Shown here: positions 1 through 11,200 of the stretch, piece by piece
Position numbering within the stretch: position 1 is the stretch's first letter
Layout: every line of letters starts with the position of its first letter
Source of the DNA: Apteryx mantelli
Taxonomy: Eukaryota > Chordata > Aves > Apterygiformes > Apterygidae
Length of the DNA stretch: 64,000 bases
Assembly (NCBI RefSeq): GCF_036417845.1
Contig: NC_089981.1
Span: forward strand, 26,370,001 to 26,434,000
Reading direction: 5' to 3'
Made by a program: the position numbers and the translations under genes
Notes under the pieces: model-generated
Told to the model about the DNA's origin: nothing
The model's input: the letters and a program-made list of their open reading frames with translations, nothing else
Databases searched by the model: none

Positions 1-140
1 TGCATAGTAAATTAGGATGGAGAAAAAGTAGCCTTTACCACACTTGAACTTGATAGGAAGTTCATTTCTGGAAGTCTGTCTTATCCTATAATATATTTGA
101 TAGCTATCCTGAATTGGCATTTTGTTTATTTGTTTTTCAG
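1..140 (+). other. ABCC8 last intron, 3' part
   Basis: Non-coding sequence ending in a T-rich tract and a CAG acceptor at 138-140. It places ABCC8 on the plus strand and shows that the gene continues to the left of the window. Confidence 0.85.
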
Positions 141-278
141 CACCGCGTGCACACAATCCTGAATGCAGATTTGGTCATTGTAATGAAGAGAGGGCTTATT
201 TTGGAATATGACAAGCCTGAGGTTCTGCTAGAGCAAGAAGACAGTGTCTTTGCTTCTTTTGTACAGGCAGATAAGTAA
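141..278 (+). CDS. ABCC8: ABCC8 (SUR1), last coding exon
   Basis: This is the C-terminal 45 residues of a sulfonylurea receptor, the ABC-type regulatory subunit of the KATP channel at the plasma membrane. The exon follows a pyrimidine-rich acceptor ending at 140 and opens in phase 0 with [18 protein letters not shown], the end of nucleotide-binding domain 2 just after the H-loop. It closes with [12 protein letters not shown] and a TAA at 276-278. SUR1 normally ends in RADK, so the tail fits. The run [13 protein letters not shown] is closer to my memory of the paralogue ABCC9. The neighbours KCNJ11 and NUCB2 (rather than KCNJ8) decide for ABCC8. The rest of the gene lies before the window. Confidence 0.93.
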   Translation, partial: HRVHTILNADLVIVMKRGLILEYDKPEVLLEQEDSVFASFVQADK

Positions 279-402
279 TAAAAACATATGAAGATTTTAA
301 AAGTACAGTTATATTATTCATATTTTTTAAAAAATGTAAATTACTTGTAAATAAATGTTGATTATTTCATAATAAAACTGAGATTTTTGTTTTTTTAATA
401 AA
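277..402 (+). terminator. ABCC8 3' UTR with clustered poly(A) signals
   Basis: AATAAA hexamers occur at 277-282 (overlapping the stop codon), 371-376 and 397-402. The last two, about 100 bases after the stop, are the likelier signals, so the 3' UTR appears very short. Confidence 0.65.
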
Positions 403-3400
403 AGGAGCTATATCTCCATCTGAAGGACTGATGAATTATCCAGGTACTTTCTTTTTTGTATGCTACGTTGGTTTTTTTTGCTACCAAAGAATCATAAAAT
501 ATGGTTTAAAAAAAAAAAACTACCTGGATGAAATATGACAGGATATACATCAAACATACATAGCTAACATGGAGTTTTTAATGTAACTCTTAAGCCTCTC
601 CTGTTGTTTTATTACCATGTTATTTTTTATGCATCATAGCCTTACTGTAGATAACGCTCATTATTGATTAAATGCAGAAGGAAAATGATATACCAAAGGT
701 ATTTCTCAAAAGCTTATATCTTTTAATCATATGATACTGTAAAGCTTTAATATCTAAATATAAAATATGTAAAACTTATGTTGTGATTTATTGCTACTGC
801 TTGTGTCTCTTAGTGTCTCCTTCAACGCCTTCAAAACACTAACTATACTCCGATTCATTTTCTCTTCCTTAGACTGCCTCACTTCAACCCATATTGTGTC
901 ATATTGCACTGATTCCCAAGGCAATTGAGCCAAAATCCCTCCCAAACACTGAAGAATCTAAGAGAAGGCAAGCTTGTGATACAGTATCAGTATTTAATGC
1001 ACATGATTTCCAAAGTCCTGCAGACATACCAGTTCATCTGTACATTACCCCTCCAGATCTGATGAATAAACACTATGTCTTTCTCTGTAGCTCAGAGCCA
1101 TGAGAACTTGACTCATTGTCTCCTAGTTTCACGTTTCACCCACTATCACATTGTTTCTTCATTCACTGTGAGCTTTCCCAATAAATTATGTATACTTACA
1201 TGTACAATATTTTATTAAGGTAACTTGTAAACACTCTAATTATCCTGATGTGGCTGGACAACTACTTACCCCTGCCCTTTCAATTTATTGTGGCAATCAT
1301 TCCAGGATTTATTAATTGCCAAGTGGTTAGAATGCCCATGATCCAATGGAAGGCTACAATGAATTTTTCACTGGCATTCTTTTTATAGCAACTCTTGCTT
1401 CATATCCCTTTTTGTCCTCTTCCCCTTTTTGAAGAATTCGTTGCATTTGGGAAAACTGCTTTCTGTTTTTCTTCTCTATTTAGTCTGCTCAATTAATTTG
1501 GAATCCATTTTTAAAAGACTATTTTCTAGAAACAGAGGTCAGTGTTTTCATGGGCTACGTGGTATTTTTAATGCACTAATTCTCTTCTAGCACTGCAGCA
1601 GAGAGAAGGGAAAAGTGAAGAACTGTTGTTGTTTAAATACAGTACTGTTACCAGTTCCACAGTGCAGTATTTGCAACATCTGCCTGCTATTACTTGTACA
1701 GTACTTAGGGGCATTAAACTGGGGCCAGAGATGATATGACCAACAGGAGAGTATAGTATGAGCAAAAGTAAAAGTGGGGAAGGTAGAATACAGTTATGCA
1801 GATAAAATACATGAGCTCCATCACTGCCTTCTGTGGATGAAGGGATTAAAAAAGAGCAGTTGGGAGGGATCCCTTCCTCCAGGCAATCGTTTTTGCCGGG
1901 CAGCTTCAAAGAAAAACTAGCTGCAGAAGTATTGACGTGCTTTTACCCTGAGACAGCAGAAGTCCATTAGGGCTAAAAGAAAAGAAATCAGACAGGTAAC
2001 TGTAGCCTTCCGGGCGTGTAGAAGGGCAGCTATGCTCAGCCCCTATGCTGAGCATACTGGGCTGCGTGCTGTGCCCCACACAGCACTGCATGTGCTGCCT
2101 TCTAGCTGCCCAGGACTGGCCTCGGGCAGATATCTCATCCTGTAAAGGAAAGCACATCACTGTGCAGGACTTCTCAAACTTCGTGCTGCAGGGAGAGCCC
2201 CTCAGAAGCTTTACAGCCATCTGAGGAAGATCCTAAATCCTAATGGCAAGAGGAGAAATACAGAAAAATGAGGCTTCATATGCTTTTAATAGTGGACCTG
2301 GGATTTGAGACTGTGATTTGGACACAAGCTTATCTGAAAAGGAATACAAAGGAGCAAAGGACACACCATATCACTAATATTGGAAGTAGAAGGCTGTATT
2401 AGATCTCAAAGGGCCACAATTTTGCATTGTAAATAAGGTTTAGATTTCACAGAGTAGCACTGCGGGAGAGTAGGACAGGGGAGTTGGCACATTACCAAGA
2501 GCGGCTGGTTTGTTTGTTTGTTTTAATGGTACTGCCCTGGTGAATAAATAAGTGTGAACATGGAGGCCTCTTCGCTGCCACTCAGACTGAATACATTTCA
2601 TATTTCCTCAGCACATTTTATCTAATCCTGTTTATATGGGGCCAAATCCAAGGGAGCTTCTGCCACCTTACTCCAAAGGACTGAAGTCTCAACAGTGATC
2701 AGGAGCAGTGTCCAAGACATTTTTTCTGTGGTGGGACCTGTAAAGTTCCAGAGGATGGGGGAAGGCTCATTGCCATTATCTGAGTCTTTAAACTTCTCTT
2801 GCCTTCAGATAGAAGTTTCAGAAGTCACTACTGAATCAGGCTCACAAATATATTTAGCATGATAATGAAGCATTACTACAGAAAGTACTGCACTAAAGTG
2901 GGCTCAAGAAAGCCCCAGAGCAGCTGCATGAGGCTGCCGAGGGGGCCTGCCATGTCTAGACTCACTCACTTCTCCTCTGGGATGGGGCTCAGCTGTGTCC
3001 CGAAGGTGTGGGTGGACAGGCTGCCCACTGAGATGCAACCAGTGCTTGTTCTACCCTGCTGCCTTCCGTAAATGCTTCCATTATACGAAGCTCTTTAGAA
3101 CAAACACCTTGTCTTACCGTGGCCATTTCATCCTGTTCTAAGCATTTCTAAGGCAATGCTGTTTCCTGGAAAGTCAAGAAGGGCAGTGTGCTTTCTACAT
3201 TAGCCCCTCTTCCCAGCTCCACTCATGACTTCCTCTATGACCTTGAATAACCAACTCTGATCTCTTTTCTTCCATCTACCTGCTTCATACATCAAAGTGT
3301 TTTGAGAGGCTTAATTTATGTCAGGCTAGCACTTTGCAGCCTTTGAAAGAAAGGCGTGTTTCTAAAGGCAATGTAATACCATGATGCCAGCTTAATGTTA

Positions 3401-5792
3401 ATCTAATAGTTATTCTTGTAACATTATCTTCCTGATACCTGCTAAAATTAAGAGAAATCAGGAAAAAAGTTAAGAAAGAAGTTTTGAAATATAAAATCTA
3501 TTTTGTGGTTAGAAAAACTTGGTTACCCCTCATGATTTAATATTACAACCCTCAAGTGTGGGATTGTTCCTGTGAGCCCAATTTGTTCAGCGGCTCTTAA
3601 CACAAATATGTTGGCTCACACAGAAGATCTGTCACTTTTTTCTTTTAAGTATCTGTCACTTGATCCACAGAGACAGGGCTCCTTTTCATTCTAAATTCTT
3701 CAGTAGAAGCCACTTGCTTTGCTGTCCCATCTCAGCCAACAAGTGATCAGAGGTGAAGGAAAAGGAGGTAAGTGGCAAGTGACAATCCCAATAAAGAACC
3801 GAAGTGGAAACAAGGAAACATCCTTCTGGAGCTACAGTGTTCAGAATTCCTAAAGCCAACACAGAGAGCCTGTTCATGTGAAAGTCCTTCCTGTAGTAGG
3901 CTCCACTGCTCTTCCTAGCACCAGACTATGAAACAATTTACCCAGGCCAGGTTCCTTTCCACTCTATTTTCTTTAAAATGCTCCTCTCTGACACATTTTT
4001 TTCCTTCTACATTCATGTAATTACTGCCCTCTGGAGGAAAAAGTACAGAATAAGATAATGTCTAGAAAATAATTTAAAAAAGACACCAAAGGCATGACTG
4101 CCTCTTGAATAGCTATTTCCGCCTCTGCAAAAGAGTGTGCAAGGTTGCCAGGGAGTACTGCATGGTGTTAGAGAGCCTCTTTATGCTCATTTTAAAATGC
4201 TGGAAGTAACTATGAGCTCCCACAATGTGGAGAATCAGGCCTTTCACAAATAACTCTTCAAATTACTTCATCCATTTAACTTTTTTTTAAACGCTTAGAA
4301 AGAAAAGCATAAAAAATACAATCCTTTTTCTAAATAATTGTGTATAAACCATGTACTTAGACAAAGAGCGCTTACAGTGTACACTTATACTTTGTTCTGT
4401 ACAGGTGATACAGCAAGCACACAAAATGTCTAGGAGAGAAAGGAGAAAGTGATAAAGGGAGGGAGGAAGCACTTTTGGCTAAGTTCAGAGGCCTGGCAGC
4501 CAGGTGCTGGGGAACCTCATTGTCATTTTAGCTTTATTTATCCAAGCAGTAAAAAAGGCAACCCAGAACAAGAGGAAGAGGTACAAAAGTGTACTGGAAA
4601 CTGACTCCCCCAAAGGGAATGTGTATGTCCAAGGACACGCAACAATTTATGCATAAACAGTAGAAATGAAAAGCTAAAGGAACAGTCATCATTTAATTAC
4701 AAGACCTATAATGACTGCTCAGAGAGATTATTCAGGAATATTAATTCTGACATTCACAGATGGGCCAGTCTAGCAGCAGACAGTGAAAGTTAATTTCAGT
4801 CATCTCCTCTACTGGCTGGCTCCCAGGCATCAACTTCCTTCATGGTAGTATTGCATTGCCCAAGCAATCAGCCTGCAGGGTATAGCAGAACACCTGCAGA
4901 GCCCCAACTGACGGGAAATTCCATGGACACATGCAATTAGAAAAACATAGTCTTAGAGCCACTGACGCTTAAGAAAAATCTCTTTTTAGAATATCCTAGG
5001 ATGCTTTAGCAATTCACTGACTTTGGTGTCCAAACTGAAGTAGAAACAAAGTATTTAAATCAGAATATTTAGCATAAGCACAGGAACGAGAATATTGCTG
5101 TTTGTGCTAAACAGTGCAAGAATCCCTTCACAGTGTTTTCAGATAATGCATCTTGTCACAAAGATACAGCCTTACACACATGTACATATATGTATTTATA
5201 CACACACATTGTAGTTCCCTGTCTCTTGTTGCCTCAGCTGGTGATTTTAATTTTTTCTTGGAAATTCATGTCAGTTGTGGGTTAACCACATGCAACTAGA
5301 TGATTCCTTTGCATCTTTTACTGCTATTTGGACAGCAGACATCTTCCTGAGCAGTCAATGCCATTACAGTAGCTCACATCAGTTCACTTGTTTCAGAAAA
5401 ATTCTTCCATATTCAAGACTAAACAATGCTAGCAAGTTTCATAAATGTGAGTGGGGATGAGCCCTTAATTCCAGCTCTTGGGTTTAAGCAGTAATTCCTC
5501 CTCGCTGGTCTGGGGCTCTTTAAGCACAGTTCTTACCACTGCCTGCCTGAATCACTCACTAGAGGAAAGCTTTCCTCCTATTTACCTAAAACGCACATGT
5601 GACTTTCAGGAACCCCTTTGCATTAAGGACCTTTTAAAAATCCCCAACAATATTTTGTTTTCAATTTCACACCGTATTTTCCTGAACTGAAATCACACAA
5701 GCCTGCAAAGTCACTGCTCCTAACAGAAGCCAGATACTGGCAGAAAACCTACCCTCGAGAAAACATTTACAGAAATCATTTCTCGTGAAGGC
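403..5792. other. ABCC8-KCNJ11 intergenic region
   Basis: AT-rich sequence of about 5.4 kb with no ORF resembling a known protein and no recognisable repeat family. A somewhat more GC-rich patch lies at about 1980-2220 and 2880-3070. A similar-sized gap separates the two genes in mammals. Any KATP regulatory elements here cannot be recognised by eye. Confidence 0.7.
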
Positions 5793-5808
5793 GGGGGGGG
5801 GGGGGGGG
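5793..5808 (+). repeat. Poly(G) tract at the CpG-island edge
   Basis: Sixteen consecutive G residues at the 5' border of the KCNJ11 island. The length is likely to vary and may be imprecise in the assembly. It could form a G-quadruplex on the plus strand. Confidence 0.9.
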
Positions 5809-5830
5809 AAGACCATTAATATTACTGTGG

Positions 5831-6361
5831 CGGGAGCCCCGTTACTAGCGCTCCCCACCCCTCAGACAGCTCCGAGGTGAAAAGATAAAGAAACGCACCC
5901 GCAGCGCCCACCGGGGGGCATCCGGCACCGGCTCCACCTTCGCACCGGCGACACGCAGCGCCGCGGCCCAACGGTTTTAACGGTTCGCCACCAACCGCTT
6001 CCCGCGACCGTCACCCGGCGACGCGCGCCCCCCGCGCGGGCCGCCCCCCCCCCGCAGCGCTGGGGGCCCCTCGCGCTCGCGCCGCGGCCGTTGGCGCGGC
6101 CGTTGCCGGGAGCGGCCCCTGACGGCGGCTGCCTGCGCGCGGGCCGGGCTCGGGCGGCGCCCCCTGGCGGCCCCAGCGCCTCGGCGGCGCCGGGACCGGC
6201 GGCGGCGGCGGCGGGGGCTGCGGCGGCGCCGTGCGGCCGCTCGGCCCCGCGGCGCGGCGCGGCGCGGCCCCCCGCCCCCGGCGGCGGAGCGGCGGCGGCG
6301 GCGGAGCGGCGGCCGGCGGCGGGAGCGGGCATGGCGCGGCGCTGAGCGGCGGCGGGGAGCC
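5831..6361 (+). promoter_or_regulatory. KCNJ11 CpG-island promoter and 5' UTR
   Basis: An abrupt change from AT-rich DNA to very GC-rich, CpG-dense sequence with long GGC/GCG runs. It ends at the KCNJ11 start codon and the GC-rich state continues through the coding exon. No TATA box is visible; this is a TATA-less CpG-island promoter by appearance. The transcription start cannot be placed by eye. Long minus- and plus-strand ORFs here reflect the absence of A/T-rich stop codons rather than genes. Confidence 0.75.
6331..6345 (+). other. Minimal upstream ORF (MARR, stop)
   Basis: ATG GCG CGG CGC TGA, four codons and a stop, ends 16 bases before the KCNJ11 start at 6362. It would lie in the 5' UTR of any transcript starting upstream of it. 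Short, close uORFs of this kind can reduce initiation at the main start or feed reinitiation; whether it does so here is inference. Confidence 0.55.
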
Positions 6362-7564
6362 ATGCTGTCGAGGAAGGGGATCATCCCCGAGGAGTATGTG
6401 CTGACCCGGCTGGCGGAGGATGTGCCGGATCACGCCCGGTACCGCGCCCGGGAGCGGCGGGCGCGCTTCGTGGGCAAGAACGGCGCCTGCAACGTGGCCC
6501 ACAAAAACATCCGGGAGCAGGGCCGCTTCCTCCAGGACGTCTTCACCACCCTGGTGGACCTCAAGTGGCCCCACACGCTGCTCATCTTCACCATGTCCTT
6601 CCTCTGCAGCTGGCTGCTCTTCGGCATGGTCTGGTGGCTCATCGCCTTCGCCCACGGCGACCTGGACCACAGCACCCGGGTGCAGCGGGGCCTGGGCGAG
6701 GGGGCGGCGGGGCCCCCGGCGGACTTCGTGCCCTGCGTGACCAGCATCCACTCCTTCGCCTCCGCCTTCCTCTTCTCCATTGAGGTGCAGGTGACGATCG
6801 GCTTCGGGGGCCGCATGGTGACGGAGGAGTGCCCGGCCGCCATCCTGGTGCTGATCGTGCAGAACATCGTGGGGCTGGTGATCAACGCCATCATGCTGGG
6901 CTGCATCTTCATGAAGACCTCGCAGGCCCACCGCCGGGCCGAGACCCTCATCTTCAGCAAGCACGCGGTCATCGCCCTGCGGGAGGGCAAGCTCTGCTTC
7001 ATGCTGCGAGTGGGCGACCTCCGGAAAAGCATGATCATAAGTGCCACCATCCGCATGCAGGTGGTGAAGAAGACTGCCAGCCTGGAGGGGGAGGTGGTGC
7101 CCCTCAACCAGATCGACATCCAGATGGAGAACCCCGTGGGGGGCAACAGCATCTTCCTCGTCTCCCCGCTCATCATCTACCACGTGATAGACAAGAACAG
7201 CCCCCTCTACGACATCTCCCCCCTGAACCTCCACCACCACGAGGACCTGGAGATCATCGTCATCTTGGAAGGGGTGGTGGAGACCACCGGCATCACCACT
7301 CAAGCCAGGACCTCCTACCTGGCCGACGAAATCCTCTGGGGCCAAAGGTTTGTGCCCATCGTGGCAGAGGAAGATGGGCGATACTCCGTGGACTACTCTA
7401 AATTTGGCAACACGGTGAAAGTGCCCACCCCTTCGTGCACTGCTAGGCAACTGGAGGAGGACAAGAGCATTATGGACACCATGCCGTTGTCCCCGAAAGC
7501 CACCATAAGGAAGAGGTCTGTCAAGCTAAAGCCCAAGTTCACTGTAAGCGATGATCCTTCCTGA
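6362..7564 (+). CDS. KCNJ11: KCNJ11, Kir6.2 inward-rectifier K+ channel
   Basis: Complete single-exon ORF of 400 residues (human protein 390). Four subunits form the KATP pore with four SUR subunits in the plasma membrane and close on ATP binding. The start [20 protein letters not shown] matches Kir6.2, not Kir6.1. Visible parts are the slide helix ([11 protein letters not shown], 50-60), TM1 (about 72-95), pore helix and filter TIGFG at 145-149, TM2 (about 161-184) with pore Asn175, [12 protein letters not shown] (190-201) holding the PIP2-contact arginines and the ATP-site lysine (Lys200), the cytoplasmic domain, and the RKR ER-retention signal at 383-385. Cysteines 125 and 157 flank the pore. 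The turret between TM1 and Cys125 is about 14 residues longer than in human. The -3 base of the start context is G. No broken residues seen. Confidence 0.98.
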   Translation: MLSRKGIIPEEYVLTRLAEDVPDHARYRARERRARFVGKNGACNVAHKNIREQGRFLQDVFTTLVDLKWPHTLLIFTMSFLCSWLLFGMVWWLIAFAHGDLDHSTRVQRGLGEGAAGPPADFVPCVTSIHSFASAFLFSIEVQVTIGFGGRMVTEECPAAILVLIVQNIVGLVINAIMLGCIFMKTSQAHRRAETLIFSKHAVIALREGKLCFMLRVGDLRKSMIISATIRMQVVKKTASLEGEVVPLNQIDIQMENPVGGNSIFLVSPLIIYHVIDKNSPLYDISPLNLHHHEDLEIIVILEGVVETTGITTQARTSYLADEILWGQRFVPIVAEEDGRYSVDYSKFGNTVKVPTPSCTARQLEEDKSIMDTMPLSPKATIRKRSVKLKPKFTVSDDPS

Positions 7565-8239
7565 TGCCTTTTGCCTGGGAAACTCTGTTAGGGCTTTGTG
7601 TCTGAAAGATCCCATAAACTCAAAACATTGAGGTGGCCTCTGTTACTTTCTAAATTCAGGTTGGTAGCACAAGGTATGTTCTGGTGTTATTTATTGTGGG
7701 TAAATCTAAAGCTAATTATATTTTTGTAACGGTGTGGGAGATTCAAGCAGCACAGGGAGTAGGAAAATCATGATCTGCAGCTTTAAACTTCAATTCTGGC
7801 TGTCATATTTAATTGCATGATCATTTTGCATTGATTAATCTGCAGGTAATGGCATATATTCTTGAAAAATAAATGTATGTGTATCCTTGGAGGTTGCAGT
7901 ACTTAGGATCTTGCAGTGTCTGTCCCAAAGTCCATAGTTTTTAACTGTTTTTCTAGTCTAAACTTGAACAATCAATATAGAAAAATAAAATACTAATAAT
8001 TATTAAATTAGGTTGAATTTAAATAATCACAAAAAGGTCAGGCAGTGTTATGTATGACACAAATAAGCCTAGATCTGGAAGTGTCTATGTCATTATATTG
8101 TACGTCTTAAAGAAATTAACTTCTGGATTTCTTTCATCCATATTGTATTGCATGGAGCCACTGCTACCACCTGCAATACAAAATGTATTTGAATATTTAC
8201 TTTTATTTATTTTAAACCCCTTTACACTACCAAAATAAA
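7565..8239 (+). terminator. KCNJ11 3' UTR with poly(A) signals
   Basis: AT-rich sequence after the KCNJ11 stop, with AATAAA at 7868-7873, 7984-7989 and 8234-8239. Which is used cannot be told from sequence. Confidence 0.55.
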
Positions 8240-11200
8240 ACGTTCAAGAATGCCTTTTTGGACTGTACATTTCTGACAGTAAGCAATGTCTTGCCTTTAA
8301 AAAGAACAGCAGATAGTATGCAACTGAAATTAATTAATAATAGGAAAAATATATATTCTAATTGTCTAAATGTACATGAGCAACATCCTCTCCACAAACA
8401 CACACACAGAGCCACATGGCAGTAAAGTATTGAGTAAAAAATTAATGTCTCCTTTAGGTCAGAGTAAATTCTATTAGATAATCAGGAAATATAAATAGAA
8501 TTAGATACTGTAAATAAAAGGACAGAGCTGAATGCTGAAAGATAGCTGTATGCAGCAGGCAAGACCTTTCACTTCTTTTCTCTTTTGTAAAAGAAGTGGA
8601 GGTTTTGTGCTTATGGAGGGGAGGGATGTATACGACGATGCAGTCATTTTTGGGATGCTGTGTCACAAAACATACCCCTGCTGGGAAAATGGTTTCTGAG
8701 CTCCCGACCTCTCTGGGCAGCCAGCACCTGCCTCCGTTTTCAGCTTGATTCAAGCTCAGGCAGTCGCTGGCAAACGTAGAGGAGCCATGTTCACCCAGTC
8801 GGTGCCACTGTGCTAATAGGAGAGGTCCCCCTTTGCATACTCTTGCAAATCCTCTATCTGGGGATATTAATAACAGCAGCAATTTTATTTCTGTGCAGGG
8901 CTACTAGGAGCTGGCAGTTATATTAACAACAATATGCTATTAACAGGGCAAACTGCCACTGAAATAAAAAAAGATAAATTTTGTCCAACTAAAAGCTAAA
9001 CAAGGATTGCAGAACTGAACCAACCCCTGGTTACACAAGTTCTGCAGAGAGACAGTCACTAAGTTGCCTTAGTACTTCTATTTATTCAAAGGATTTCTAG
9101 TATCGAGTTCTTGTCTGTTATGCAGCTCACAACATACACTGATATAGTTTGTTGTAGCAATAATATGGCAATTTTTTTGACAACCTGTCAGTGTAACATT
9201 ATGTCAGTCTTGCTTATTGACTATGGAATATTTTCAAGCATTTATAATGAAATAATGCTGGGGTAAAATCGAAGAATATTTTAAAATAATAAAATATTAG
9301 TTATATTATTAGTGTTTGTATATTTCAGTTTCATTAAAACATGTATCGGCATTCTCAGACTGCCAGTTAAGTGAATAAATTACCTGTTCAGTTTCTAAAT
9401 TCCTTATACAGCAATTCTATTACTTGTACAGCTCTAAAAATGTGCTATGATGTGTTTCACAGAGAAGAGAGAGAAAACACAGTCGAACTAGCATTACTAA
9501 GTAGTTAGAAAAGAAAATTTGGAAAGGCATATTTACGCTTGTAGTCCTAAAAATCCTATTTTTTTTAAATAGGGAATGCTGAAATGGTTTTGATGATGAA
9601 ATTTCTTCTGTAGGACTCAGTCTAATTGCCACATTATCTTCCTGCTTTCCCTTCTCCTACTGCCTGTGTTCCGTTGTCCATCTGAAAAGCACTTACAGCT
9701 GAGCTGTGGGTTTTCCTCGATACCTTTGTTCCTTTGAAAGTTCACTGTTCTTTATCACCTGTTTATCACCTTTTCTGTTCTTACAAGAATCAGAGATAAA
9801 ATACCACAGAGTTTGTTTTCCAATGACTTGAATCATTGGCTTCCCCTTAGTCTCCTTAGTGCCTTATTTCAATGTGCAAGGTATACTTGAAGCGTCTCCC
9901 ATAAAACATCTTCAGAGCTGGTAGTATCTTAAAGCTCTTTTCAAGATTTGACCTAAATGCAAAGCAATTTCAGCAGCACTATCATGCAACTGTGTTCAGA
10001 AACTGATGCAAACCTCTTTTTTTCCTCAAGGAAATCTGTGCTAGAGACACAGACTCTCTTTATTCACTGTGAGATGGTGTGGGGAAAGATGGGAGGAAAC
10101 AGCTTGCATTCGCTGGGCTGCTTTCAGGACCACCTTTTATGTCCCTTTTTAAAAAAAAAAATAATAATCTGTGTAATTTTCCCAAGCCTTGCAAGAAAGA
10201 AGCCAAACAAAAGGATCTCCCATAACACGATGAGAAATGCAGAAGTTGTACTATTAAAATTGCTGTAGCCAATTATTTTAATATGTTGGTGACTCTGTTA
10301 CTAGGATTCTTTTCATTTTAAATTTTTCTTTCATCATTTGAAACATATAAAAACATTTCAGGATCAGAGCACAGACAAGTAAGTGTTTTGTTTTGTAGTA
10401 GCGATACTACATATTTGTGAGGACCCTTCCATTTTGTCATTTATAAAGTATTCTGAAAGTTTACCAAACACATCAATAAAGTGTTCTGAAAAACATGTCA
10501 GTGCCATCATTTGACATAGGAAAGTCCTCAGTCAGTGAGCAAATGCTACGTTTTCTATAGTTGAAGTCCAAAGTGAGTGGACTTTTGAGCTTGCTCTACC
10601 TGACTGCATTTAGTTTCTGATATGTGGCGTCACTGTTTGGGGTCCAGGTGGGGCTACCTGTCCACATTTCCTCGGCACAGAAGCAAGTGTGCAGGAAGCA
10701 GGGCAGGTGCTACAAACTTGGGTCTTGCCCTGACATGGGGGGAGCACATGGACACAGGCACTGGGAAGCAATATGTTTCGTAGTGGGCCACTGTTGAATT
10801 ATTTTAGGGCATGATGGAACTACGTCTGACCATGGAATTGCCTTTCCTGGGCTCTAGTTTTAGGAGACCATTCTTGGTTTATGCTCATAGTCCACACTGT
10901 TCAGTGCAGTCAAATTTGAGTTCATTAAGCTATTTGAATGAACAGAAGGCTGATCAGTCTTGTTAATCAGCAGCAGAGACTGGAGAACACTTAGGCTATT
11001 TGCCATAGTTTTAAAATGCTTACAGTAACTGCTAGTGAGAACAAAGCCACTGGGTTTATCAGTTTCATGCTGTGTTTCCTAATGAAATCAAATGACATAC
11101 GTGTAGGAAATTAGAGCATAAAAAAGGTCAATTTGGTCTTCTTTATCCCCCAAGGCATATTATAAACTTAGCCTTATAGCAGTGTATTTCAGTAGGAAAA

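Noticed and set aside
141-278. Assignment of the first exon to ABCC9 (SUR2)
   Set aside because: Local residues LVIVMKRG and LEYD fit SUR2 slightly better, but the next gene is Kir6.2 (not Kir6.1) and NUCB2 follows, which is the ABCC8 neighbourhood.
6011-7450. 479-codon minus-strand ORF and other long ORFs antisense to KCNJ11
   Set aside because: They overlap a clearly conserved channel gene in very GC-rich DNA where stop codons are rare; the translation is low-complexity H/D/E/P-rich without family resemblance.
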